Shown: positions 5,067-12,843, counted from the stretch's first letter. The stretch: 17,462 bases of DNA from Ruminococcus sp. (GCA_023667385.1 JAMPAE010000011.1:1-17462); one strand, 5' to 3'. Made by a program: numbers and translations. The notes: a model not told the origin generated them from the letters alone.

Positions 5067-7124
5067 TTATCCAAGGCATTTTTTACATGGTGAATACCCA
5101 TAGCTTATCATAGTGCTGTATGAATATGTAACAGATCTTTTGTTTGATGCGCTCATTTTATTTACCATGTGGCACGATGGCTTATGGAATTTACCTGAGT
5201 TTGTGTTAAGAATGTATGTTGTGGACGAATTGTTGGATGTTATCTGTGTTGTTTGCTTTGGCTTGGATGGCTTTGAAGTTGATGGCTTGGTTGTTGATGT
5301 GTTGGTGGATGGGGCCTTTGTTTTTATTGAGATGGCAGTATAGGATGTACTGAAATAGTATTTGTCACCCGACTTTGTGTAGGCTTTAACTGCATATTTA
5401 TATGATGTTGATGGTTTTAGATTGCTGATAGTGTAAGTGTTATTTTTGGTATCTGCGACTTTTATATACTTTTTGTTGTTGCTGTCATATTTGTAAATTC
5501 TGTAACCAGTTGCACCGCTTATTTTTGACCATGTTAGTTTAATGCTGGATGCAGTTGAGATTGCTTTCAGTCCGGTAACATTATTCGGAAGTGCCCTTGC
5601 AGAAATAGTTGACGAGTAATCACTGAGATAATTTTGCTCGTTCAGCGTTTTGTAAGCAGCCACTCTGTATTTATTTGTAACATTGATTTTTGTTTTTGAA
5701 TGGGTGTATGAATTGGTTTTTACGTTTGCCAAAGTTACCCATTTGCTGTTTTCAGAATCATACCTCTGAATTCTGTAGCCGGTTGCATTTGTAACTTTCG
5801 ACCAAGTGAGTTTTATGCTTGTGGTTGCAGATGTCGCTTTTAATCCGCTCGGTCTGGCGGGCTTCGTTGTGGTTGTCAAAATTTTTGAATAGATGCTATA
5901 ATAGTTTTTGTCATTAAACTTTTTATATGCTTTAACTGCATATTTATAAGTCGTTGCAGGTTTCAATTTTTTGATTGTAGTTTTATTGGTGGTTACAGTA
6001 GCGATTTTTGTGCATTTCTTGCTATTGGAGTCGTATGAATAAACGATATATCCTGATGAGCCGGTGACCTTATTCCATGAGAGTGTGATTTCGTTTGATT
6101 TTTGCGTTGCTTTCAAAGTTGGTGCTACCGGTTTTGTTGTTGTGGTTGTAATTGATGAATAGGAACTGTACACATTTTTGTCATTCACCTTTTTATATGC
6201 ACGAATGGAATATTTATAGGTTGTGCCTGCTTTAAGTTTACTGACAGTTGCCGAATTTTTGCTTGCAGATGAAACCCTACTGTATTCTTTGTTTGCGGAG
6301 TTATAGGAATAAATAACATATCCGTCTGCACCGATTACAGACGCCCATGTCAAATTAATCGAAGAAGATGTTTGAGAGCTAACCTTAACTCCGTTTACCT
6401 TTGCCGGAATAATTTTGTAAGTCAGGTTTTTGCTGCCGCTATAATGGCCTTTGAGTGTTACCTTGATTGTGTGAGAGCCAATCTTATCTGTTGATAATTC
6501 ACCACTGACAGTATAGTCGATTCCTTTTTTTAAGGTGTTACCGTTACTATCTTTAACAACAACACTTGGATTTTTGGCTTTCCCGTCATATGTATACGAA
6601 GTTGACGAAAGTTTAACATTTGTAACAGCAGGAACAGTAACATAGTCTGAGCAATCACATTTTGAACAGGAATTTTCATAATATCCTTCATCTTCAAAAT
6701 CTGCTTCATGATAGATTGTTTGAACATAGTTGTGATCATGTACGGTGACACTGGTTGTGTAATCAATCGAGCCATCGCCTGCATAATTATAAAGCTCTAT
6801 CAAGTATTTAGTGCCTTCTTCAAGATTAGCAATGATTGAACATTCATTATCTCCTGCAAAGCTACTGTAACCATAATCAGATTCATCAGATATAAAAACA
6901 TTTGTATAATTTGGCTTGCTTGCGGTGATTGTGATTTCATAAGAGCCTGATTTTTCTGGCAAAAAATAGTAATAAAAATGAGAGTAATCTGATAAGGTGA
7001 TGGTTGATGGGCTTTTTAATTTAATTTCAGTTGTTGCATCAGATGATTCAATAGCGTTTACTGAAAAGCACAGAGCTAACACGGCTGAAATTATCATAAT
7101 AAATTTGATTAATTGCTTTTTCAT
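5067..7124 (-). CDS. Secreted fibronectin type III repeat protein with Cys-containing C-terminal module
   Basis: Extracellular protein, probably for surface adhesion or polymer binding; no catalytic domain seen. Residues 1-24 are a signal peptide (KKQ start, hydrophobic core, VNA cleavage site). About 35-130 is a beta-sandwich resembling pre-peptidase C-terminal domains (SHFYYYFLPEKSGSYEITI). A short Cys/His stretch follows (HDHNY, then CSKCDC), then an Ig-like domain with the YDGKAKNPSV and GIDYTVSG pattern (about 168-240). Four FN3 repeats of about 90 residues follow (about 241-605), each with LTWS-type, GY-IY-Y-S and YKY-V-AYKK motifs. After a Thr/Ser/Pro/Lys linker, the last 40 residues (YILNTNSGKFHKPSC ... 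GYSPCKKCLG) form an Ada-like Cys/His module common at the ends of clostridial secreted or DNA-processing proteins. It begins 18 bases after the M20 peptidase gene, with a GAAAGGA RBS, so it is probably the last gene of that operon. Confidence 0.85.
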   Translation of the reverse strand: MKKQLIKFIMIISAVLALCFSVNAIESSDATTEIKLKSPSTITLSDYSHFYYYFLPEKSGSYEITITASKPNYTNVFISDESDYGYSSFAGDNECSIIANLEEGTKYLIELYNYAGDGSIDYTTSVTVHDHNYVQTIYHEADFEDEGYYENSCSKCDCSDYVTVPAVTNVKLSSTSYTYDGKAKNPSVVVKDSNGNTLKKGIDYTVSGELSTDKIGSHTIKVTLKGHYSGSKNLTYKIIPAKVNGVKVSSQTSSSINLTWASVIGADGYVIYSYNSANKEYSRVSSASKNSATVSKLKAGTTYKYSIRAYKKVNDKNVYSSYSSITTTTTKPVAPTLKATQKSNEITLSWNKVTGSSGYIVYSYDSNSKKCTKIATVTTNKTTIKKLKPATTYKYAVKAYKKFNDKNYYSIYSKILTTTTKPARPSGLKATSATTSIKLTWSKVTNATGYRIQRYDSENSKWVTLANVKTNSYTHSKTKINVTNKYRVAAYKTLNEQNYLSDYSSTISARALPNNVTGLKAISTASSIKLTWSKISGATGYRIYKYDSNNKKYIKVADTKNNTYTISNLKPSTSYKYAVKAYTKSGDKYYFSTSYTAISIKTKAPSTNTSTTKPSTSKPSKPKQTTQITSNNSSTTYILNTNSGKFHKPSCHMVNKMSASNKRSVTYSYSTMISYGYSPCKKCLG

Positions 7125-7142
7125 GGTAAATCCTTTCGCTTT

Positions 7143-8579
7143 TTATTCATACTCCCTCAAAAACAGTTTGTAAAAGTCAACTGCGTCTGCGATGGCATCG
7201 AGGTCGATGTTTTCGTTTTCTGAGTGGACGGAAGCAAGCTGTTGCTCGCTCAGGCGAATCGGCGCAAAGCGGAGCACACATTGGCAAACATCGGTCAGCG
7301 TTCTTGCGTCTGTGCCTGCCGGCAAAATGAACGGCGAAGCCGGGTACTGCGGGAAGATTTCGCCGATGCATTTCATTGTGTAGTCAAATGCAGGTTTGCT
7401 GATGTCGGCAGGACCGTGATATTCAGATGACGGGTCAATTGTCACATCAATGCCGTATTTTTTTGCAGCATTTTTGAAAGCTTCAAGGTCGGTGAGCATA
7501 TCCCTTTCATCAACGCTGCGCAGCATTGCCGTGGCGGTATAGGTTTTTCCGCCATTGCTGCTTTCGATTGTGTTGAACGTGCAGGTTGTGCCGATGAGAC
7601 CGCCTGCCTGAGCGTTGATTTTCGGCATGACCTTTTTCAGCAAACCGCCGAACAGCCAAAGGTTGCTGAACATCAGCTTCATTGCAAAGCCGCAATATGG
7701 CGCAAGGTGGGCGAACATCGCTTTCACCTGCGGATTGAGCCTGCGCACAAAAATGTTCTTGGTTGTGACATCGCTGATGAATTTTGAAAGGCGCTCAACA
7801 GGCGTTGCGTTGGAGGCAGCCGTCAGGCTTGCGTGCGCATTACCTTGCGAAGCTGTGCAGTGGAGCTTGTAGCGACCCTTTTCGTGCACGGCAACCATTG
7901 CGCATTTTTCGCATTTCATGCCGCCGAGCGGCGGATTGATAACAGCGCCGCCTTCATCCAAAATCACCTCAAAGGTGATACCTTCTTGTTGAAAATATTT
8001 GAGTGCAGTTGGGATTCCGTCACCGCCAAGCTCCTCATTGTGTGATGAACCGATGAACACGTTGCACGGCGGCTCGTATCCGTCAGCAAGCAATTCCTCC
8101 AGCGCTGAAAATTCAGCAAAAAGCGGAGTTTTTGTGTCAACAGTACCTCTGCCCCAAATTTTTCCATCGGCAATTTCGGCGGCAAAAGGCTCGTGTTCCC
8201 AAACACCATCGGCAGCAACAACATCGTGATGTGACATGAGCATTATGTTCCTGCTTTGGTCACGTCCGCTGATTTTGTATATCCAGCAGTCATTGCTGAA
8301 GGTCAGCTTTTCTGCCTTTTCATGCACCAGCGGAAACAACTCTTTCATTGTGCTGCGCAGCTTGTCAAATTCCGTGTCGTCGAAGGAATCTTTGACCGAA
8401 ACGGTTTTGCACTGAATCATTTTGGCAAGTCTTTCAGCATAATAGCTGACTTGCTCGTCAGTGTGCTGAGCCTTTGATTCGGTGAGTTTGCGGAATTTTG
8501 CCTCGTGGTTTACGGTGATGATAAGCAACGCCGCAACGAAAACAACCAGCAGGCAGAGAACTACACAAAGGATAATCAT
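7143..8579 (-). CDS. M20 family metallopeptidase (carboxypeptidase S/PM20D1-like), membrane-anchored
   Basis: Zinc peptidase or amidohydrolase, probably releasing amino acids from dipeptides or N-acyl amino acids. One transmembrane helix at residues 2-23 anchors it; the catalytic domain is complete in 478 residues. Visible sites: HHD at 117-119 (metal His and catalytic Asp), bridging D148 in GRGTVDTK, the Glu pair E182-E183 in NEELGGDG, D208 in ILDEGG, and H452 near the end (VHSENENIDL). Its start codon overlaps the stop of the upstream symporter gene as ATGA, a sign of translational coupling, so transporter and enzyme probably serve one substrate. PepV-type dipeptidase is the main alternative, but the N-terminal anchor and the HHDVV motif favour the CPS1-like group. 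Confidence 0.88.
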   Translation of the reverse strand: MIILCVVLCLLVVFVAALLIITVNHEAKFRKLTESKAQHTDEQVSYYAERLAKMIQCKTVSVKDSFDDTEFDKLRSTMKELFPLVHEKAEKLTFSNDCWIYKISGRDQSRNIMLMSHHDVVAADGVWEHEPFAAEIADGKIWGRGTVDTKTPLFAEFSALEELLADGYEPPCNVFIGSSHNEELGGDGIPTALKYFQQEGITFEVILDEGGAVINPPLGGMKCEKCAMVAVHEKGRYKLHCTASQGNAHASLTAASNATPVERLSKFISDVTTKNIFVRRLNPQVKAMFAHLAPYCGFAMKLMFSNLWLFGGLLKKVMPKINAQAGGLIGTTCTFNTIESSNGGKTYTATAMLRSVDERDMLTDLEAFKNAAKKYGIDVTIDPSSEYHGPADISKPAFDYTMKCIGEIFPQYPASPFILPAGTDARTLTDVCQCVLRFAPIRLSEQQLASVHSENENIDLDAIADAVDFYKLFLREYE

Positions 8580-9955
8580 TTTTGTTCCTCCTTAGCGGCA
8601 GAACGGATTGTGCCGAGAATTTCCTTTTCATTATATGTAAAGTAGATTACAACCGCAACGAGTGTGAAGATTCCACCGACAATTGCGGTGAGCAAAAGGC
8701 CTTTTTGTCCCACACTTTGACCTGTTGCCGCACCGATTACAACAAGTGATGGAACAATCATTGTTGCAATTGAAGTGCCCATTTTTGTCACGAAGCTTTT
8801 TGCCGCAGCAAATGTGCCTTCTTGGTTGATGCCTGTCACAACGGTGTCATAGCGGATTACATCTGCCATCATTGAGGATGGCAGAATGTTAAGCACGGCA
8901 AACGGCAGTGATACAAACAAAGCGAACACTATTGCAGTCGGCATTGCATATTGCTTCGGGAACACGTCAACAAAGCAGATGACAAATTCTGCAACTGCAA
9001 ACACAATGCAGCCAACAATCATCGGAACTTTTTTGCCTGATTTTTTTGACCACTTGTTGATGAGCGGATAAAGAACGAGCGAGCCGACAATTGAAGTTGC
9101 CATGATGATGATTGATTTTTCTTCGGGAATACCCATAAGCTCGGTGATGTAATACATGATGCAGGCCTGGAAAAAGCTCATGCCGGTACCCTCAAAGAGC
9201 TGACCGAGTGTCACAATGCGGAAATGCTTGTTTGAAAATGCGTGCTTGAGCGATTTCATCAGCGGAGCAGTCGGGCGCACTGAGCTGACATAGTCATTTT
9301 CCTTGATGACAAATGTCGGCAGGAGCAAAAGCACAACGCCGATGATACTAAAGCAAAGGAACGTCATTCTCCATGCCATAATCGGCTCAAAGCCGAGCTT
9401 TTTCATCAGCGCAACAATTGCGGTTGTTGCATAGCCGAGCATACTTCCTACAACAAAGAACAGTGAGTGCCAGGTGTAAGAGTCAACTAAGCGCCCTTCG
9501 TCTTTTACCATTTCGGGAAGCAGGGCGCTGTGAGGAATCATATAGAGAGTGTAGAAGATGTAATAAGCCCAAATGAAAACGGCGAGCCAGATGTTGTTGA
9601 ACACCGCATTCGTTGAGGGCGACCAGAAAATCAGCAGAGCACTGAGCGCAAACGGAACAGCGAACCATTTCATGAACGGGATGCGTCTGCCGTTTTTGTT
9701 TGAGCTTTTGTCGCTGATTGAAGCAACCATCGGGTCTGAAAAAGCGTCAATGACATGACCGATTGCTTTGATTAAACCGATGACTGTCAGAATGCCTGCC
9801 ACAACATAGCCTTGGGTGATGAGCGTCGGCAGCCCGGAAGCCGCAGTCGGCTGATAAAAATAGATGAGATAGTTGTTGAGCATTGTTGTGAACAAGCCCA
9901 CCGCAAACAGCGGCAAACAGTAGATGATAATAGTTTTTTTCGATACTTCCTTCAT
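8576..9955 (-). CDS. MFS transporter, GPH-type (glycoside-pentoside-hexuronide:cation symporter-like)
   Basis: Integral membrane symporter of 459 residues with about 12 hydrophobic segments. The signature loop between helices 2 and 3 reads IDAFSDPMVASISDKS then NGRRIPFMKW, the GPH-family DP-x-x-x-x-x-x-D-x-S/T-x-x-x-x-GRRRP pattern. The ATG at 9955 is chosen because AGGAGA lies 6 bases upstream and MKEVSKKTIIIYCLPLF begins helix 1 normally; an in-frame start 20 codons earlier would put the promoter inside the gene. First gene of a probable three-gene operon with an M20 peptidase (ATGA overlap) and an FN3 protein. The substrate is not clear: GPH members mostly carry sugars, but coupling to an M20 enzyme hints at an amino-acyl or peptide-like compound. 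Confidence 0.88.
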   Translation of the reverse strand: MKEVSKKTIIIYCLPLFAVGLFTTMLNNYLIYFYQPTAASGLPTLITQGYVVAGILTVIGLIKAIGHVIDAFSDPMVASISDKSSNKNGRRIPFMKWFAVPFALSALLIFWSPSTNAVFNNIWLAVFIWAYYIFYTLYMIPHSALLPEMVKDEGRLVDSYTWHSLFFVVGSMLGYATTAIVALMKKLGFEPIMAWRMTFLCFSIIGVVLLLLPTFVIKENDYVSSVRPTAPLMKSLKHAFSNKHFRIVTLGQLFEGTGMSFFQACIMYYITELMGIPEEKSIIIMATSIVGSLVLYPLINKWSKKSGKKVPMIVGCIVFAVAEFVICFVDVFPKQYAMPTAIVFALFVSLPFAVLNILPSSMMADVIRYDTVVTGINQEGTFAAAKSFVTKMGTSIATMIVPSLVVIGAATGQSVGQKGLLLTAIVGGIFTLVAVVIYFTYNEKEILGTIRSAAKEEQK

Positions 9956-9986
9956 ATTGATTCTCCTATCAAATAGTGATGTAAAA

Positions 9987-10015
9987 ATTATACAGTATCC
10001 ACAAAAGAAAAGCAA
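9987..10015 (-). promoter_or_regulatory. Promoter of the symporter-peptidase-FN3 operon
   Basis: On the - strand TTGCTT, 17-bp spacer, TATAAT, about 30 bases before the symporter start codon. The -10 is perfect, the -35 moderate. Confidence 0.65.
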
Positions 10016-10200
10016 TATAAAAATGAAAATCGTTGAATTTGCAGGGCTCTTTTGGCGGTATTGCGGGCGAGGCGGTGCCGAAGGTTGGGTTGATGCCGCA
10101 GAGGGGGGGGAAACTTCTTAACTAAACACTACTAACTTTTCACTGAAAGACGCACTGTGGAACTCCTTACGTCACAACTTTAAAGAGGAAGGCTTTTAAT

Positions 10201-10252
10201 GGCTCCCTCGCCGAGGGAGCTGGCAAAATACGCAGTATTTTGACTGAGGGAG
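10201..10252. repeat. Structured intergenic repeat (CTCCCTC/GAGGGAG element)
   Basis: GCTCCCTCG pairs with CGAGGGAGC directly next to it; CAAAATAC then pairs with GTATTTTG across GCA; a second GAGGGAG follows and could replace the first. Paired CTCCCTC/GAGGGAG elements of this layout are, as I recall, dispersed in gut Clostridia genomes. The rest of the 439-base gap from the symporter to the XRE gene holds the symporter promoter, a run of eight G (10103-10110), GC-richer sequence to about 10345 and a terminator. I see no convincing gene in it. Confidence 0.55.
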
Positions 10253-10361
10253 TAAATCATATGGTTGCCCCCTAATGCTGTTTCGGACGCACATTGGGCG
10301 CCCTACTATTTTCTCCCGGTGACGTCGAGGACGCTGTTCTCTACATTTGATTGATGAATCA

Positions 10362-10394
10362 TAAAAAATCACCTGCATTTCTTCCATGCAGGTG
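10362..10394 (-). terminator. Terminator of the XRE regulator gene
   Basis: On the - strand CACCTGCAT, 7-nt loop, ATGCAGGTG, then ATTTTTTAT. The 9-bp stem starts immediately after the stop codon of the regulator. Confidence 0.88.
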
Positions 10395-10604
10395 TTAAAT
10401 TCTTTGGCGGTTTTCTGTTCTGAAAAGAATGTAATCAATGTTGACGTTGTAAAAATCAGCGAGTCTGACAAGAAGTTCATCGGTGAGTGGCTGAGTTTCG
10501 GTTTCAAGGTAGGAATACTTTCGCTGGGTGATGCCGAGCGCATTTGCAATTTGCTGTTGAGTTAGGTCATTGTCCTCTCTCAAATCACGAATACGACTTT
10601 TCAC
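10395..10604 (-). CDS. Small XRE-family helix-turn-helix regulator
   Basis: DNA-binding repressor-type protein of 69 residues that is almost wholly the HTH domain: IRDLREDNDLTQQQIANALG then ITQRKYSYLETETQPLTDELLVRLADFYNVNIDYIL, the Cro/CI pattern with helix 2 at TQQQIANALG and the recognition helix at TQRKYSYLE. A GTG start at 10604 is chosen because GGGTGGTGA precedes it as an RBS and the protein then begins (f)MKSRIRDLRE; the GTG at 10619 has no RBS and would lie about 5 bases from the predicted transcription start. It is divergent from the CHAP-protein gene, and paired inverted repeats lie between the two promoters. It most likely represses itself and that neighbour; no sensor domain is present, so the signal is unknown. 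Confidence 0.9.
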   Translation of the reverse strand: MKSRIRDLREDNDLTQQQIANALGITQRKYSYLETETQPLTDELLVRLADFYNVNIDYILFRTENRQRI

Positions 10605-10629
10605 ATCATCACCACCCACGTTTTTTAAT

Positions 10630-10658
10630 ATTATAACGTAGATAGAATTTATCTATTG
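10630..10658 (-). promoter_or_regulatory. Promoter of the XRE regulator
   Basis: On the - strand a perfect TATAAT (10630-10635) with a poor -35 (CAATAG at 17-bp spacing). Transcription would start near 10624, giving a short leader to the GTG at 10604. The inverted repeat at 10639-10655 fills the spacer. Confidence 0.55.
10639..10655. promoter_or_regulatory. Operator-like inverted repeat O1
   Basis: TAGATAGAATTTATCTA: arms TAGATA/TATCTA. It lies inside the regulator promoter and abuts the -35 box (10656) of the divergent promoter. Same layout as O2, 25 bp away centre to centre. Confidence 0.7.
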
Positions 10659-10684
10659 ACTTTTAGATAAATATTATCTATAAT
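10656..10684 (+). promoter_or_regulatory. Consensus promoter of the CHAP-protein gene
   Basis: TTGACT, 17-bp spacer, TATAAT. Near-consensus, about 36 bases before the start codon; operator-like repeat O2 covers the spacer and the start of the -10 box. Confidence 0.88.
10664..10680. promoter_or_regulatory. Operator-like inverted repeat O2
   Basis: TAGATAAATATTATCTA: perfect 7-bp arms TAGATAA/TTATCTA around ATA. It lies between the -35 and -10 boxes of the + strand promoter, where a bound protein would block RNA polymerase. Confidence 0.72.
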
Positions 10685-10720
10685 GATGATAAGAACAAAA
10701 GAAAATGGAGGAATTTCAAA

Positions 10721-12463
10721 ATGAAACGAACAAAACAAATTATAAGCATCATGCTTGCAGTGCTCATGCTCATTTGCGCAGTGCCGATGGCAGCAAGTGC
10801 TGAGTCAGTCACGTTGACACAACTGATGAACAAATATCCAAATGGAAAGTATTGGAATGGCGGAAATCCTAATAGTTACACATCGAATCCATGTACTCAC
10901 CATAATGGTAATTGTCTATACTCTGGTTCCTGTGGTTGTAATACGTTCAAGGGACATGCCATTCAATGCATGGGGTTTGCCTATCAATTAGCAAGCATAG
11001 TTTACGGAGGGGATCCGTACGATGAGTGGAAAGACGTATCCAAAAGTTCAAGTGCTTTGAATACGCTCAAGGCAGGGGATATAGTGAATTATAAGAATGG
11101 TGGACATTACATTTTTATTTGTGCGGTAAATGGAAATGATGTTACTTATGCTGATTGCAATAGTGACAACACATGCAATATCCGTTGGAACAGACATATA
11201 CAGAAATCAGAACTTCAAGCAACATTTAAGTCTGTCGACAGGGCACCGTATGAATGGAAAAGTGCTGCTACTAATTCTCCGACTGATGTAAAATTGTCAA
11301 TTGATAAAACGTCTGTACATCAGTGGGATACTGTAACGTTTGAAAGTTCTGCATCAAACGTTGATCATTACACAATAGGTATAGATTGCAATGGAAGCAG
11401 GGTTTTAACCAAGCGAGTTGGGCGGTTCTTTTATTACAAGTGCGAACAAGCAGGAAAATATACGGCATATATTTCTGCTGTAAATGAAAATGGATATACT
11501 GATAGTGAAAAAGTATCATTTACCGTTGAAGCGCATAAATATATTGAAAAATTTGAGTCAACGCATCCGCATAAAGCATATAATCAGTGTTTTATTTGTG
11601 GTGCAACTGATTACACCGGAAAAACAACAACTATTAGATCGTGCTCACAATGCTGGAGTTTGAAATTAACTCCGTCGGTATCGTCATTAGCACTTACGGT
11701 AGGTGACAGTGCAACTGCATCGTTTAATTATTCCGGTGTATATCCAAGTGAATGTAAGGTCTATTTTGAATATGATTCTACAATAATAAGCTATTCCACG
11801 AGTAATGGAATATTTACATTTAAAGCATTAAAAGCAGGTACAACTAATTTCACTGTAAAAGCATATTCAAAAGATAAAAACGCTTCTGATGCTGTGTTTA
11901 TGGCATCCACATCAATAAAAATCACAGTTAATAAAGCTGTTCAAAATTACACTGTTACTTTCAATCCGAATGGTGGGTCATGTTCAACCAAAAATAAAGT
12001 TGTAACTTACGGAAGCACTTATGGTAATTTGCCAATACCAACAAGAACAGGATACACTTTTGATGGATGGTATACTTCTTCAAAAGGCGGACTGAAAACG
12101 ATTTCATCAACAAAAGTGGTATTGGAAAGTGATCATACCCTTTATGCTCACTGGTCGCACGTACATTCTTACACTTCGACAGTTAAACAACCAACTTGCA
12201 ACGAGAACGGTGAGCAAATTTACACTTGCTCAGTTTGCGGTGAATCTTATTCAGAATCGCTTCCGGCGATAGATCATGTTGATGCAAACCATGATGGTTA
12301 TTGCGATTTATGTACTATCAAAATCAACAATGGTACAACACCTTCTTGTGACCATCTCTGTCACAAAGGCGGCTTTGTCGGCTTCATCTATAAGCTGATT
12401 CGTCCACTTTGGAAGTTGTTTAAAATCAACAAAACCTGCGCTTGCGGCGCAGTGCATTATTAA
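10721..12463 (+). CDS. Secreted CHAP/NlpC-like protein with Ig-like and InlB B-type repeats and a Cys-rich C-terminal tail
   Basis: Predicted exported cysteine amidase/peptidase, possibly acting on peptidoglycan. Residues 1-27 are a signal peptide (AASA cleavage site). About 30-165 is a papain-like domain: C83 in IQCMGFAYQLAS, H129 in NGGHYIFICAV and D145/N147 in YADCN fit Cys-His-Asn/Asp of CHAP domains; an additional Cys-rich loop (residues 58-73) precedes the active Cys. An Ig-like region follows (170-270), a Cys cluster (CFICG, CSQCW; 290-312), a Big-type Ig domain (315-405), one Listeria-Bacteroides (InlB B) repeat (409-478: FNPNGG, PTRTGYTFDGWYT, LYAHW), a His/Cys module with CSVCGESY (480-532), and a tail CDHLCHKGG ... 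CACGAVHY. RBS TGGAGGA is 8 bases upstream. Its divergent XRE neighbour and operator pair suggest tight control. No LPXTG or S-layer domain is seen, so the tail may serve attachment. Confidence 0.82.
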   Translation: MKRTKQIISIMLAVLMLICAVPMAASAESVTLTQLMNKYPNGKYWNGGNPNSYTSNPCTHHNGNCLYSGSCGCNTFKGHAIQCMGFAYQLASIVYGGDPYDEWKDVSKSSSALNTLKAGDIVNYKNGGHYIFICAVNGNDVTYADCNSDNTCNIRWNRHIQKSELQATFKSVDRAPYEWKSAATNSPTDVKLSIDKTSVHQWDTVTFESSASNVDHYTIGIDCNGSRVLTKRVGRFFYYKCEQAGKYTAYISAVNENGYTDSEKVSFTVEAHKYIEKFESTHPHKAYNQCFICGATDYTGKTTTIRSCSQCWSLKLTPSVSSLALTVGDSATASFNYSGVYPSECKVYFEYDSTIISYSTSNGIFTFKALKAGTTNFTVKAYSKDKNASDAVFMASTSIKITVNKAVQNYTVTFNPNGGSCSTKNKVVTYGSTYGNLPIPTRTGYTFDGWYTSSKGGLKTISSTKVVLESDHTLYAHWSHVHSYTSTVKQPTCNENGEQIYTCSVCGESYSESLPAIDHVDANHDGYCDLCTIKINNGTTPSCDHLCHKGGFVGFIYKLIRPLWKLFKINKTCACGAVHY

Positions 12464-12490
12464 TTCGTATACGCACCCCGCAGTACGAAA

Positions 12491-12525
12491 AAAGAACACG
12501 GCAGGTCAAGAACTTGCCGTGTTTT
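12491..12525. terminator. Bidirectional terminator between convergent genes
   Basis: Stem AACACGGCAGGT with ACTTGCCGTGTT (one wobble), flanked by A-run on the left and TTTTGTTT on the right. It can end both the CHAP-protein gene (+) and the methyltransferase gene (-). Confidence 0.88.
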
Positions 12526-12528
12526 GTT

Positions 12529-12837
12529 TCAGTCATTTTTCGCACGGCAGTTTTCCATGTCAACCGTGCCGTCGGCGGTGAAAGTGACGCCCTCGCTTTC
12601 AAGAAGCTGGCGTTGAACTTCAGGGCCGCCGAATGCGAATCCGGGCGCTGTTTTGCCGTCTTTTGTCACAACCCTGTGGCAGGGGATGACGCCCGGCTCA
12701 GGGTTCACGTGCAGTGCGTAGCCGACAACTCTTGCCCAGCGTGGATTGCCTGCAAGCGCCGCCACCTGACCATAGGACATGACCTTGCCTTGCGGAATTT
12801 TGCGCACAACCTCATAAATTTTTTCAAACGTTGTCAT
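12529..12837 (-). CDS. MGMT-family methylated-DNA--protein cysteine methyltransferase (single domain)
   Basis: Probable repair of O6-alkylguanine by transfer of the alkyl group to its own Cys. The 102 residues contain the C-terminal Ada/Ogt domain only: IPQGKVMSYGQVAALAG (helix-turn-helix with the Tyr), ARVVGYALHVNP and the active site IPCHRV with C53 present, so it is not an alkyltransferase-like (ATL) protein in which this Cys is replaced. It lacks the N-terminal ribonuclease-like domain of Ogt/MGMT, as is usual for this short group. It starts 6 bases after the nitroreductase gene and is probably cotranscribed with it. Confidence 0.92.
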   Translation of the reverse strand: MTTFEKIYEVVRKIPQGKVMSYGQVAALAGNPRWARVVGYALHVNPEPGVIPCHRVVTKDGKTAPGFAFGGPEVQRQLLESEGVTFTADGTVDMENCRAKND

Positions 12838-12843
12838 GCGTGA

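Noticed and set aside
5300..6450. Tandem DNA repeats in the FN3 gene as a CRISPR or satellite array
   Set aside because: The periodicity is about 90 residues at protein level, with diverged DNA; these are ordinary FN3 domains.
7192..8477. Several + strand frames opposite the M20 peptidase
   Set aside because: They are antisense shadows of a gene with complete catalytic motifs, with no RBS or family pattern.
10103..10110. Run of eight G as a phase-variation tract
   Set aside because: It is not inside or just before a gene and not in a promoter spacer that I can recognise.
10024..10122. Short + strand frame starting MKIVEFAGLF
   Set aside because: No ribosome binding site, it runs through a run of eight G, and its start overlaps nothing promoter-like in that direction.
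10196..10549. 117-codon open frame on the - strand across the repeat and the XRE gene
   Set aside because: It overlaps the XRE gene in another frame, crosses its terminator and the palindromic repeat, and has no RBS.
12442..12843. 133-codon open frame on the + strand
   Set aside because: It lies opposite the methyltransferase gene, which has full family motifs. The frame has no RBS and no recognisable protein.
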